Below the pieces are notes generated by a model, which worked only from the letters and a program-made list of their open reading frames with translations, did no database searches and was not told the origin of the DNA. A DNA stretch of 64,000 nucleotides. Source: JBNAVJ01 sp049700455 (GTDB lineage Bacteria; Bacteroidota; Ignavibacteria; Tepidaquicellales; Tepidaquicellaceae). The translations under genes and the position numbers were made by a program. Shown here piece after piece: positions 8,804-19,300 of the stretch (the stretch's first letter is position 1; every line of letters starts with the position of its first letter). The stretch is taken from contig JBNAVJ010000003.1 in NCBI GenBank assembly GCA_049700455.1, forward strand, positions 62,001 to 126,000. Direction: 5' to 3'.

Positions 8804-9939
8804 TGTTTTTCTATAGTTTTTTCAAAAATTCTGTAAGTTTTATATTTTTCAGAATGTATATTTTCGGCTGTTTGAACCATAGGGATATTGTCTTCAAGAA
8901 CCCACGAAATTTCACATTCTTTTATTCCATTTTTAATGCCGTTTTTTATAGTGTCACGTATAAAAACTGCTTCTACACCTCTTTTCTGGAATTCCTTAAC
9001 AATACCCATTGCAACCACTCTGATTCTGTTAATTTTCTTTTTACCAGTTAAAAGTTTGAAAATCCCGGTTGGAAAAATCCTCCCGTTCATCTTTTGAAAT
9101 ATTTGATTATAATCAAGGAGTGTAAGTGAAAAACCAACAGGTTTTGAGTTTTTTTCAGCAATGAAGATATAATCAGGATTTGCTATTGTTTTAAGGTTTT
9201 TTGCCATATAATAAAATTCTTCTTCAGTCATAGGCACAAATCCCCAATTGTGTTCCCAGGCTCGATTATAAACTTCTCTCAAAAGCTTTACTTCGGAGTG
9301 AAAGTCATTAAGGTTTATTTGTCTTATTTTTAACCCTTCGCGTTTCAACACAATATTTGCAACACGCTCAAGCTTATCCATTATTGGCTTATCCTGGATA
9401 ATTTTTTCTGTAACGCGATAAGCAAATAAATCCTTAACCTTTTTAAAGCCATACGAAGTAATAAGAGCTTCATAATAAGGATAATTATATGGCATCATAA
9501 GTACCGGTGGAAGATTAAATGAATTAACAAGCAATCCCACTTCATCATTTGTAGACAAATTAATTGGACCCCTTATGGTATCCATTTTGTTTTCGTAGAG
9601 GAAATCTTCAGCTGCATTAAATAAAACGTTAGCAACTTCATTATCGTTTATACAATCAAAAAACCCAAAAAAACCTGTTTTATCGTTGTGGAACTCGTTA
9701 TGGTTAGTATTTACAATAGCGGCAATTCTGCCCGCTACATTTGAGTGCCTGTATGCAAGGAAGAGTTTGATTTTCGAGTGCTTAAAAAAAGGGTTTTTCT
9801 TTTCGTCAAGATTATTTTTTACTTCAAAGATGAGCGGAGCTACCCAGTTGGGCTCATTTTTGTAAAGTTTAAAAGGAAATTTTATAAACTGAAGTTTTCC
9901 AACTTCATCTTCAACTGGAACAACTGATATTTGATTCAT
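8800..9939 (-). CDS. GNAT-like acetyltransferase-family protein
   Basis: A 379-residue protein of a conserved family often annotated as GNAT-like (YghO-type). It opens with VEDEVGKLQFIKFPFKLYKNEPNWVAPL, a conserved start of that family, and continues with SKIKLFLAYRHSNVAGRIAAIVN and FFGFFD. The C-terminal part has the acetyltransferase-like strand-helix VVAMGIVKEFQKRGVEAVFI. No signal peptide or membrane segment is seen, so it is probably cytoplasmic. Substrate is unknown. It is the last gene of the symporter-ftsX-bcp run, starting 5 bases after bcp. Confidence 0.7.
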   Translation of the reverse strand: MNQISVVPVEDEVGKLQFIKFPFKLYKNEPNWVAPLIFEVKNNLDEKKNPFFKHSKIKLFLAYRHSNVAGRIAAIVNTNHNEFHNDKTGFFGFFDCINDNEVANVLFNAAEDFLYENKMDTIRGPINLSTNDEVGLLVNSFNLPPVLMMPYNYPYYEALITSYGFKKVKDLFAYRVTEKIIQDKPIMDKLERVANIVLKREGLKIRQINLNDFHSEVKLLREVYNRAWEHNWGFVPMTEEEFYYMAKNLKTIANPDYIFIAEKNSKPVGFSLTLLDYNQIFQKMNGRIFPTGIFKLLTGKKKINRIRVVAMGIVKEFQKRGVEAVFIRDTIKNGIKNGIKECEISWVLEDNIPMVQTAENIHSEKYKTYRIFEKTIEKH

Positions 9940-9944
9940 TATAT

Positions 9945-10397
9945 TTAAAGTTTATCTAAAATCTCTTCTATGTGTCCATCAACTTTAACTTTCCTGAATA
10001 TCTCTCTGACTATGCCTTTTTCATCGATAATGAAGGTACTTCTTTCAACTCCGTAATATTTTTTCCCATACATAGATTTTTCTTTCCACACATCATATTT
10101 TTTAATGGCATCAAGGGCTTCATCAGAAAGAAGTGGGAAGGGAAGGTTAAATTTTGATTTGAATTTTTTGTGTGAATCTAAAGAATCCTTACTTATCCCA
10201 ATTACAACAGCATTTTTCTTTTGAAAGAGCTTGATATTATCTCTAAAACTGCAAGCTTCTTTTGTACAACCTGAGGTATTATCTTTCGGGTAAAAGTACA
10301 AAATAACTTTTTTACCACGAAAATCTTTGAGAGAATATTTTTTACCGTCATCTGCAGTTAATGTGAAATCAGGGGCTTTTTTATTTATTTCTACCAT
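9945..10397 (-). CDS. bcp: Bcp/PrxQ-type peroxiredoxin
   Basis: A 150-residue thioredoxin-dependent peroxidase of the Bcp/PrxQ class. The motif DNTSGCTKEACSFRD holds the peroxidatic cysteine and a second cysteine five residues later, the intrahelical resolving Cys of atypical 2-Cys enzymes. FYPKDNT and LPFPLLSDE are also typical. The ATG at 10397 is preferred; a TTG two codons upstream at 10403 would overlap the ftsX stop. Either way the gene is translationally close to ftsX. Confidence 0.93.
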   Translation of the reverse strand: MVEINKKAPDFTLTADDGKKYSLKDFRGKKVILYFYPKDNTSGCTKEACSFRDNIKLFQKKNAVVIGISKDSLDSHKKFKSKFNLPFPLLSDEALDAIKKYDVWKEKSMYGKKYYGVERSTFIIDEKGIVREIFRKVKVDGHIEEILDKL

Positions 10398-10399
10398 TG

Positions 10400-11275
10400 T
10401 CAATTAAGTTTTAGTTTTAGAAATTTTTTTGCTGAGAGCAGGCTCCCAAATGAACCCAGAACAATTCCAGCAAAGCATATATATAACACTATATAAATAT
10501 CAAAAAATTCAATTTTTATATTTGCCCCCTGAAATTTTGATGAATAATATGTAAATACTCCGTAAAGCACCCCCAGTGATATAATACTTCCAAAAAGTCC
10601 CTGTAAAAGCCCTTGCAGAAAATATGGCATAATGATAAAACTGTTTGTTGCTCCAAGCAACTTATGTATCTGAATTACCTTTCGTCTCGAATTAATTACA
10701 AGCCTTATTGTATTTGCTACAAGGAATATTGAGCCAAATAAAGTTGTAACAAGGATTACAAGAAGAACATACATTATTGCAGAAGAATTTTCCTCAATGA
10801 GATGAAGATTTCCTTCGGGAAATTTTACTTCTTCTACCTTATTCAAGGCGCTCAATTGAGATTTAATTTTACTCATTCTGTCAATAGTTTTATATTCCTC
10901 ATAGAGATTAATTTTAAGTGAGGGGGGAAGGGGATTATAGTCAAGGACTTCTAACATTTCCTTACCCCAATCTTTTTCAAAAATTCTCTTTGCTTCTTCT
11001 TTTGATACAAATGTAACCTGTTTTATGCCTCCGATTGTACGGATTTTATCTATTAGCGAATTTACTTCTTCTGTTGTTATGTTGTCATTAAGAAAAACTT
11101 CAATTTCAACTTTTTCCTTTATGGATTTTATCAATTTGTTTGAGGTCAGATATAAAATTGTGAAAATGGTAATTAAACTCAATGAAATAGCAATTGTTAG
11201 TACAGAAGCAAAAGTTGAAAACTTTGCAGTCCCAAAACCTCTAAACGTTTCTTTAATAATGTAACGAATCTTCAT
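10400..11275 (-). CDS. ftsX: Cell division protein FtsX
   Basis: A 291-residue inner-membrane permease-like protein. FtsX works with the ATPase FtsE to control septal peptidoglycan hydrolases. The sequence shows the family layout: one N-terminal membrane helix (FSTFASVLTIAISLSLITIFTILYL), an extracytoplasmic domain with VEIEVFLND and SLKINLYEEY, then three membrane helices with IHKLLGATNSFIIMPYFLQG. No ftsE is present beside it; the upstream neighbour is a symporter. It is separated from that gene by 10 bases. Confidence 0.92.
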   Translation of the reverse strand: MKIRYIIKETFRGFGTAKFSTFASVLTIAISLSLITIFTILYLTSNKLIKSIKEKVEIEVFLNDNITTEEVNSLIDKIRTIGGIKQVTFVSKEEAKRIFEKDWGKEMLEVLDYNPLPPSLKINLYEEYKTIDRMSKIKSQLSALNKVEEVKFPEGNLHLIEENSSAIMYVLLVILVTTLFGSIFLVANTIRLVINSRRKVIQIHKLLGATNSFIIMPYFLQGLLQGLFGSIISLGVLYGVFTYYSSKFQGANIKIEFFDIYIVLYICFAGIVLGSFGSLLSAKKFLKLKLN

Positions 11276-11285
11276 TAATTTATAG

Positions 11286-13046
11286 TTAAACTAATTCTTT
11301 CCACCCACGCTTGTTAAAGTCATAAACAATTATCACAGCAGCCACAACACCAATAGCATAAAGTCCTAAACCTGTAGTCAACTCTCCAAAAATAATTTTA
11401 CCAGTTCCAAAAAGAAACATATAAACTAATACTATTCCAAGTATCCAGTCAATAAATAAATACAAATAGCCACTATCGGGTTTGATGTCAGGATTTTGTA
11501 AGGCAAACTTTTTCCAGCCTGGACCTCCTGGATGCACCCTGCGAAAAAATTCTGTCAATTTGTTGATATCATCTGGTTTGGTAAAATAAATTGTTATTAA
11601 CCAGACTACAGTTGTAATTGGAACTACTACAAAAAGAGTATGCGGGAAGGCGATATTAATTCCTGAAATTTTAATAACAAAAAAACTAATAAATGGTGTA
11701 ACTGTAGCAGCAATTTCAGCAGAAGCATTAATTCTCCACCAGAACCATCTCAATATCAATACAAGTCCCAATCCTGCTCCACATTCAATCAAAAAAGCCC
11801 AGACACCAGAGATTGTTTCCATTTGAGTTGTAACAATAACGGATAGCAGCATCATTACGATTGTAAGAAGTCTGGATATTAGAACATAGTGCTTCTCTGA
11901 GTTTGATTTCATTATAAATCTCTTGTAGAAGTCATTTATCAAGTATGAAGTTCCCCAATTGAGATGGGTTGCAATAGTTGACATATAAGCGGCAAAAAAT
12001 GCTGCTATCAGCAACCCTTTAAGACCGGTTGGAAGAAAATCTCTCATTGCCTGTACATAACCTGATCCTTTATCTGAAAGATTTGGATATAGAATTATAG
12101 TAGCCAATCCAACGATAATCCAGGGCCAGGGACGGATTCCGTAATGAGCAATCTGGAAAAACAAAGTTGCAAGCAATGAATGTTTTTCATTTTTTGCACT
12201 CATCATCCTTTGTGCTACATATCCACCTCCACCGGGTTCAGCGCCGGGATACCAGGAAGCCCACCATTGTATTCCAACATAAGCAAGAAATGTAGAAACC
12301 GATATGGCAAATAACCCTCCACCATCTGTCGGGATCTGAGTACTGTCTATAACCGGTAAAAACTTTAAAGCCCAATCCGGCAGCTTTGATGTTAAACCTT
12401 CAATCCCCCCAATTTGTGGCTGAGAGACAACAATTATTGCAAGGACTATACAACCTGTCATAGCAAGTATAAACTGGAAAGCATCTGTAACTGCTACCCC
12501 CCATAATCCTGAAACGGCAGAATATATAGCAGTAATAAATATGGCTGCAGCAAGAAATAGTAATACATTCTCTTTATTAATGAATTCAGGGAAAAATCCA
12601 AGTAAAATTTTCATCATTGCAAGATTAACCCAGCCCATAATTAATGTATTCATAAAAAGTCCAAGATAAATAGCTTTGAAGCCTCGTAAAAATGAAGCCG
12701 TCTTTCCGGAGTAGCGCAGCTCAATAAATTCAACATCAGTCATAATTCCAGCTCTTCTCCACAATCGTGAAAAGAAAAAGACTGTTAACATCCCTCCAAT
12801 GAGCATATTCCACCATAGCCAGTTGCCAGCAATTCCGTTTTTTGCTACAAGTTCAGTTACTGCCAGGGGAGTATCAGCTGCAAAAGTGGTTGCAACCATA
12901 GAAAGTCCTGCAAGCCACCAGGGGAGATTGCGACCCGTTAAAAAGAAATCCTCCGTGCTCTTACCGGCTTTCTTTCTGTAAATTACCCCTATGAGTAAGG
13001 AAACAATAAAGTAAGCTAATACTATTAACCAGTCAAAAACCCACAT
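11286..13046 (-). CDS. Sodium:solute symporter (SSS family)
   Basis: A 586-residue polytopic membrane protein of the solute/sodium symporter family. The start MWVFDWLIVLAYFIVSLLIGVIYRKKAG, FFLTGRNLPWWLAGLSMVATTFAADTPL and AAFFAAYMSTIATHLNWGTSYLINDFYKRF are characteristic. About 13-14 hydrophobic helices are visible. Such proteins import a sugar, amino acid or other solute with Na+; the substrate cannot be read from the sequence. It is the first gene of a minus-strand run with ftsX, bcp and the GNAT-like gene. Confidence 0.9.
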   Translation of the reverse strand: MWVFDWLIVLAYFIVSLLIGVIYRKKAGKSTEDFFLTGRNLPWWLAGLSMVATTFAADTPLAVTELVAKNGIAGNWLWWNMLIGGMLTVFFFSRLWRRAGIMTDVEFIELRYSGKTASFLRGFKAIYLGLFMNTLIMGWVNLAMMKILLGFFPEFINKENVLLFLAAAIFITAIYSAVSGLWGVAVTDAFQFILAMTGCIVLAIIVVSQPQIGGIEGLTSKLPDWALKFLPVIDSTQIPTDGGGLFAISVSTFLAYVGIQWWASWYPGAEPGGGGYVAQRMMSAKNEKHSLLATLFFQIAHYGIRPWPWIIVGLATIILYPNLSDKGSGYVQAMRDFLPTGLKGLLIAAFFAAYMSTIATHLNWGTSYLINDFYKRFIMKSNSEKHYVLISRLLTIVMMLLSVIVTTQMETISGVWAFLIECGAGLGLVLILRWFWWRINASAEIAATVTPFISFFVIKISGINIAFPHTLFVVVPITTVVWLITIYFTKPDDINKLTEFFRRVHPGGPGWKKFALQNPDIKPDSGYLYLFIDWILGIVLVYMFLFGTGKIIFGELTTGLGLYAIGVVAAVIIVYDFNKRGWKELV

Positions 13047-13190
13047 AAGTAAAAAATTTTTACAAGTTAGTCTAAATTCTATTGAGATGAAATTGAAATT
13101 TTATCTCTTTACTTTTTGGCTAAACACATAACAATTCTTAAATGACAATTCTATTATCTCTGGTGTTAAATTCCTGTTACTGTAAATTTC

Positions 13191-13231
13191 TTAAGAGATA
13201 GTCAATCCTGTAAGGATTGACTATCTCTTAA
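13191..13231. repeat. Perfect 19-base inverted repeat between divergent genes
   Basis: TTAAGAGATAGTCAATCCT (13191-13209), a three-base loop GTA and its exact reverse complement (13213-13231). It lies between the divergent symporter (start 13046) and ferritin-VIT1 (start 13439) genes. No T-run flanks it on either side, so it is not a typical terminator. It could be an operator, a leader hairpin of either gene, or a transposon scar. The rest of 13047-13438 is AT-rich with no gene seen. Confidence 0.85.
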
Positions 13232-13438
13232 ATTGTGAGTTGTTTTATATTTGTAATTTTTTGATATTGAAAACACTAATTATTCCGCTGGTAAATGCAG
13301 AAGCGTTTTATATTCTTTTTTTTTTATTTTTTTAACTCCTTCATATTATTTTATAATTATATCGGTTTTTACTGAGAAGCTAAATCTCTAATTTGGTTGT
13401 ACAGGAATCATTTTCAAACTAAAATTAATAAAACTAAT

Positions 13439-14554
13439 ATGATAGACAAAAGAACAAAGAAAATATGGAAGAAAAGGCTGCAGGAAGAGATTGATGCGGC
13501 ATTTCTTTATCGTACTCTTTCTGAAATAACAACTGATGAGAACAAAAAAACCTTATATGAAAAACTTGCCTTGATAGAAGAAAAACACATAGGTGTTTGG
13601 GTTGATTATTTGAATAAGAACTCTGTCCCTTTTGATGATTCGCTTCAACCAGGTATAAAAGCCAGGCTGTTGAGCAGGTTCAGCAGGAAATATGGGCCGG
13701 TTCTATTATCACGATTGATGTTAAAGGAGGAATCTTCAGAAGTGAAATCGTATCTCAGTTTATATAAAAATTCACGCTCTTCACAAACAAAAGATATCGC
13801 CTTATTGCTTGCACGAGATTCTGCTGCACATGCTAAATCATTGATGGTTTCAGATGGAAAACAGACGGAACCCTGGCATACAGCGGAATCAGGTGGTATA
13901 TTAAGAAATATTGTTTATGGTTTTAATGATGGATTAACAGCAAATTTTGGTCTGATTGCAGGAGTTATTGGGGCAGCTGCACAATCACACGTAATATTAA
14001 TCTCAGGAATTGCAGGAATGATTGCCGATTCACTTTCAATGGGGTCCTCTGGTTATCTGGCTGCAGTAAGTGAAAAAGAAGTTTATGAAAATGAAAGAGC
14101 AATGGAGGCTGAAGAAATTAAACTTATGCCAGAACTTGAAACTGAGGAGCTTGCTTTAATTTATGAGGCAAAAGGAATAAATAAAAACGAAGCTATGCAA
14201 AGAGCAAAAGAAATTATGCAAAATCCTCACCAAGCATTGGAAGATAAAATGCACGAAGAACTTGGATTGGCAAGGCGACAGGTTAGTCCATTAACGGAGG
14301 GCTGGATAACTGGTGTTTCAACTGCTGTAGGTGCATTAATTCCTATTCTCCCCTTTTTCTTTTTTGAGGGAAATCTTGCAATATGGACATCCTTTGTTAT
14401 TTCAATGTTAGCACATTTTATAGTTGGGGCAGCACGCAGCTTCTTTACAGGACGTGGTATTTTCAGGTCAGGATTTGATATGTTTATTGTTGGATTCGGT
14501 GTCGCTGCAGTTGGATATATTATAGGGGATCTCGTTCTGAAGCTTTTAATGTAA
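13439..14554 (+). CDS. Ferritin-like domain fused to VIT1/CCC1 metal transporter
   Basis: A 371-residue fusion. Residues 1-140 form a ferritin/rubrerythrin-like helical bundle with EEIDAAFLYRTLSEI and IEEKHIGVWVDYL, supplying Glu and His ligands for a di-iron site. From about residue 155 comes a VIT1/CCC1 membrane domain: GFNDGLTANFGLIAGVIGAA, GMIADSLSMGSSGYLAAVSEKE and five hydrophobic helices. Related fusions (MbfA, 'erythrin-VIT1') export iron or manganese in some bacteria. The ATG at 13439 is chosen because the upstream in-frame TTG (13397) adds a non-conserved 14-residue leader. It probably protects against metal overload. Confidence 0.87.
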   Translation: MIDKRTKKIWKKRLQEEIDAAFLYRTLSEITTDENKKTLYEKLALIEEKHIGVWVDYLNKNSVPFDDSLQPGIKARLLSRFSRKYGPVLLSRLMLKEESSEVKSYLSLYKNSRSSQTKDIALLLARDSAAHAKSLMVSDGKQTEPWHTAESGGILRNIVYGFNDGLTANFGLIAGVIGAAAQSHVILISGIAGMIADSLSMGSSGYLAAVSEKEVYENERAMEAEEIKLMPELETEELALIYEAKGINKNEAMQRAKEIMQNPHQALEDKMHEELGLARRQVSPLTEGWITGVSTAVGALIPILPFFFFEGNLAIWTSFVISMLAHFIVGAARSFFTGRGIFRSGFDMFIVGFGVAAVGYIIGDLVLKLLM

Positions 14555-14882
14555 TAAACTGTTATTGACAAAATTTATTCAATGCCGGTAGGTTCTAATA
14601 TCATTTATTTTCTGTTTCCTATCTAACAAAAATTATAACCAGATTTTTAAAGATTGGAATTGTTTTTGAAAATGCAGCTGCATTTATACCGTATGAGATC
14701 TGCTGATTTTTGAGTTTTACTTAAGTTCCAAATTTATTTTTGTTGCCTGTGCGCCTTTTTATCCATTCAAGAGACAAAATATGTTTTATTTTATAGTAGG
14801 TTTATGTATATTTCCCGTTAAGGGAAAGGACTGCATATTTTATTTCTTCTCATAACGGATTTTAATTTTAAGATTAAACAGA
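14555..14882. other. Intergenic stretch without recognised gene
   Basis: 328 AT-rich bases between the VIT1 fusion gene and the sensor operon. A 16-base palindrome AAATGCAGCTGCATTT and a small TTTCCC/GGGAAA hairpin near 14810 are visible, but neither has a T-run or a known motif. It presumably holds the sensor operon promoter; I cannot place it. Confidence 0.4.
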
Positions 14883-16364
14883 ATGCTGGTTTTAGACCTT
14901 ATATATAATCTTGCGATTCTGATATCACTAAGTATCTTCTCTGGTATTATAGATACGAGATTTGATAAAAATACTCTCCCCGGCAAGATTTTACAGGGAT
15001 TTTTGTTTGGGTTTATAGCAGTTGTTGGAATGCTATATTCTTTTAAACTTTCGGAAGGCATAATATTTGATGGCCGTTCGATTGTTATTAGTTTATGCAC
15101 ACTATTTTTTGGCCCGCTTGCTGGAGCAATATCAGGGCTAATTGCTGGGGGCTATCGAATTTATCTCTCTGGCGCTGGGACTATTGCGGGTATTTTCACA
15201 ATTGTTGAATCTTATCTTATTGGATTATTTTTTTACTTTTACACCAGAAAGAAAGAACTAATCCCGTCAACAATTACACTTTTTTCCCTTGGCATCGTGG
15301 TTCATATTGTTATGCTTGTGGTAATGTTTGCTCTTCCTGCAAAAGGTTCAGAAGAATTTTTTAAGATTGTTGCCCCCACTGTTATTATATTTTATCCTAT
15401 TATTACTTTGATTATAGGGAAAACACTTTCGGACCAATGGAAACATAAAGAGACACTCAAACTACTGAAAGATAGTGAGATACGGTATCAGACTTTTTTT
15501 AATACTGATAAAGATTTGATATTTTTGAAAGACTTACAATTCCGCTATCGACTATTCAATAAGGCTGTACTTGAGTTATATAATATTACTGCTGAAAATC
15601 TGATAGGAAAAACAGATTTTGAAGTTATGGAAGAACAATATGCCAGAATGTGTAACATATCAGATAAAGCAACTATTGAAACTAATTCACTTGTAGTTGT
15701 GGACGAATTTTATGGTGATAAGGTATTTGAGGTGAAAAAATTTCCGGTCGTTTTAAGTAAAAATGAGAAATACGTAGGGGGCATTATTATTGATATTACT
15801 GAAAAAGTGCAAATGTTTAAGTTGATTCAGGCTGAAAAACGAAGATATGAGGAAACTTTAGAAGCTGTTAATGACGGGATTTATGAATTAAAATTGCCCG
15901 AAGGTCAAATTACAGCAAGTGCCAATTTTTACAAATTACTCGGTTATAAAGAAAGCAATCATATTTCACTTGAAGACTTCCTGAACGTTGTTTATCAGGA
16001 CGACAGGCAACTATTACAGAATGAGGTGGAAAGTTCAGCAAGAACGGGTAAGTTTTTTTATTGTGATATCAGACTTGAAAGGAAAGATGGTGAATTTATC
16101 TGGGTATCTGTAAAAGGAGTACCTATGGAATCTAATCCATTAAACCAGAAGGTAAGGATTGTTGGTACAGTCTCAGATATTACAGAACGAAAAGGCTTTG
16201 AACAACAACTTCAGGAAAAAATTAATCAACTTGAACGATTCAACAAGTTCCTGGTTGATAGGGAAATTCGGGTGGTAGAGCTTAAAAGAGAAATTAATTC
16301 TCTGCTTCAGCAACTGGGTCAATTACCCAGGTACAATGTGGAACCAAAAAATAATGAAAAATGA
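14883..16364 (+). CDS. LytS-type 5TM receptor with PAS domains, no kinase
   Basis: A 493-residue membrane sensor. Residues 1-180 form a 5TM-LYT-like receptor (LPGKILQGFLFGFIAVVGMLYSF, LFFGPLAGAISGLIAGGYRIYLSG). Two PAS domains follow, at about 195-310 (LIGKTDFEVM, GIIIDITEKVQ) and 320-440 (ERKDGEFIWVSVKGVP, IVGTVSDITERK), and then a coiled coil. There is no kinase or other output domain. Its TGA overlaps the ATG of the next gene (ATGA at 16361), so it is translationally coupled to the hybrid histidine kinase and probably works with it. Confidence 0.85.
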   Translation: MLVLDLIYNLAILISLSIFSGIIDTRFDKNTLPGKILQGFLFGFIAVVGMLYSFKLSEGIIFDGRSIVISLCTLFFGPLAGAISGLIAGGYRIYLSGAGTIAGIFTIVESYLIGLFFYFYTRKKELIPSTITLFSLGIVVHIVMLVVMFALPAKGSEEFFKIVAPTVIIFYPIITLIIGKTLSDQWKHKETLKLLKDSEIRYQTFFNTDKDLIFLKDLQFRYRLFNKAVLELYNITAENLIGKTDFEVMEEQYARMCNISDKATIETNSLVVVDEFYGDKVFEVKKFPVVLSKNEKYVGGIIIDITEKVQMFKLIQAEKRRYEETLEAVNDGIYELKLPEGQITASANFYKLLGYKESNHISLEDFLNVVYQDDRQLLQNEVESSARTGKFFYCDIRLERKDGEFIWVSVKGVPMESNPLNQKVRIVGTVSDITERKGFEQQLQEKINQLERFNKFLVDREIRVVELKREINSLLQQLGQLPRYNVEPKNNEK

Positions 16365-19300
16365 CAGATAATCTCTTGCCTGAAATTACTGAAACCGAAA
16401 TACAAAACAGAATATTTGAGCTTTTCAGAATAGCTATCTTTGTTATTGTAGATGGAGAGATTATTACTGCAAATAGATGTGCTTGTGAGGTAATAAATAG
16501 CAAAAATCTTAATTTTTTATCGGGCAGAAAGGTTGAAGAATTTTTTGATAAGATTGATTTTGATAAAGTACAGCAAATTTTAGAATGGGACAGTGGTGAA
16601 CCTAAAGAGGTTGAACTGAAAGTTTTATATGGAGGTAAAGAAAACAGTAAAAAGTTTTGGGCATTTCTGGCACGTTATGATAATAAAAAAGCGATTGTAC
16701 TTATTGGCACAGACGATACTCTAACTAAATCAAGTTGGTTTTTACAGCACTTAATAAGTTTATCTAAGATTTGGGAAATCTTTAAGGCTTTACCGCATCC
16801 GATTTTTTTGTTGGATAAAAATGGAAATATACAACAATATATTTCAGGAACTACCAGAATTTCAGAATTATTCTCGGGAGAGCTTACAGGCAGAAATCTT
16901 TTTGACGTCTTAGCTGATGAGACTCTGGAAAAGCTAAGAAAAACTTTTGAATTATCACTTGAAACTAATAAATTTTATAAAATTGAATGTGAGTTCTCAT
17001 ATTCAAACCAGTTGTTTTCAGTTTATGGTATAATTATTCCAGTAGAAGACGAGAATGTAATTCTTATTTTGATTGATAAAACACCCATTACTGAAACTGA
17101 AAGAAAACTTGAGTCCATTTCAATTCTATATGCTACAGTAATTTCAATAGCTCTTGATTTAATAAATTCGGAACCTTCTGAATTTGATTCCAGACTTAAT
17201 TCTGCACTTAGTTTAATGGGAAAAACAACTGGAGTTGATAGGGTTTATGTATTTGATTATGATTTTAACAGAGATATTATGATTAATACTTACGAATGGT
17301 GCGCTCCCGGTATTGAGCCTCAGATAGAGAATCTTCAGGAAGTACCAAACAGTTTGTTGCCTGAATGGGTACAGTCACATCTTGCTAAAAAGAATATTGT
17401 AATTCCTAAAGTAAATGATTTACCAGAAGAAGATAACTTGCGGAAAATTCTGGAGCCACAGGATATTAAATCTCTTATTACAGTGCCTATTTTTGCACAC
17501 AATGAATTAATAGGTTTTGTTGGTTATGATTCTGTAAAAAGATACAAAGTTTTTGATTCCAAAGAGATAGAATTGCTTGAAGTATTTGCAGAGTTACTGG
17601 GAGCCATTTCATTCAGAAATAAGATTTATATAGAGTTAGAGAAAAAAGCGGAGGAATTGAAGCAAAGAGAAACAGCTATGCTAAGTATTGTAGAGGATTT
17701 AGAAGAAGAAATTGAACGTCGTAAACAAATAGAAAAAGCTCTTGAAATTAGTGAAAGAAATTATAAAGATATTTTTACATCAGTTTCTGAAGCAATCTTT
17801 ATTCTGGATATAGAAACAGGTCGTATTCTGGATGTTAATAATGCGGCTGTCAGTATGTATAAATATGAAAATAAGGAAGAAATACTTGCTGTTGAATTTT
17901 CTGCTTTGCGAGCAAATATAGAACCATATACAGAGGAAAATTTCAGGGAACTAATTACACAGGCGCTGAAGGGGGAAACTCAAACAAGTGAATGGTTAGG
18001 AAAAAAGAAAGATGGTGAATTGTTCTGGGCTGAACTTACAATTAAGAAGGTATTTCTTGTAGATAGGGATGTAATACTTATTGTCAAGAGGGATATTACA
18101 GACAGAAAAAAGATCGAACTTTTGCTTTCCTTGCAATACAATATTGCGGATATGATGGTAAAGGCAAAGTCGCTTGATGAGTTTTTAAAAGGTATCAGGA
18201 ATGAACTTTCAAAAGTAATGGATACGACCAATTTCTTTATTGCCAGATACGACCAATCAAAAGACACATTGCAACAAATAATATGGGTAGATGAGAGAGA
18301 TGAATTTAATGAATGGAAAGCAGAAAATTCACTTTCTGGAATTGTTGTAAAGTCAAATAAATCACTCCTGCTTTGTAAAAGCGATATTAAAGAGATAAAG
18401 AAATCTCACTCCGCTCAACTTTTGGGTTCTGACCCTGAATGCTGGCTTGGGGTGCCTATTGTTGTAGAGGGTAAAGTATTTGGTGCAATGGTAGTACAGA
18501 GCTACACAAATCGTGATGCTTATGATGAGCATAGTAAAGAAATTCTTCAAACTATTGCGAATCAGATTGGAGTTTACATTGAAAGGATGATAATGGAAGA
18601 ATCTCTCATTAGGGCAAAGGAAAAAGCGGAGGAAAGCGATAGGTTAAAAACGGCATTTTTGCAGAATATATCACACGAAATCAGAACCCCTTTAAATGGT
18701 ATTATTGGTTTTGCTCAATTACTTTATGAAGGAGAAGTAACAAAGGAAGAAATACCAGAATATGCTGAGATAATACTTACCAGTGCTAACAGGTTACTTG
18801 ATTTAATTAATAATATTATAGATATATCAAAAATTCAGTCGGGAATCCTTGAAGTGGTTTATTCTTCTGTTAATCTAAACGAAACCATTAATAAAGTAAT
18901 ACGGCAATTTTCGCTTCTTGTTAAAGGTAAGCAGCTTAACCTTAAAACAAGGTATTCATTTCCCGATGAAAATTCTATCATATATTCAGATGGGCTTTTT
19001 ATACATCAGATTATTTCCAATCTCCTGAGCAATGCTATAAAATTTACAGATAAAGGTGAGATAGAAATAAGTTATATTTTACAGGGGGATAAATTACTGT
19101 TCAGTGTTAGAGATACTGGTTGTGGTATAGATCCTGAAAAAGGGGGAAAAATTTTTGAAAGATTCTACCAGGCTGATGTTTCTCTTTCGAGGAGATACGA
19201 AGGTTCCGGGCTTGGTCTGGCAATAACCAAAGGACTTGTAGAGGCGCTGGGTGGAAAAGTATGGTTCGAGAGTACTCCAAATCAGGGAACAACCTTCTAC

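Noticed and set aside
14667..14684. Palindrome AAATGCAGCTGCATTT as a terminator
   Set aside because: Self-complementary without a loop and with no following T-run; likely chance or an unrelated protein site.
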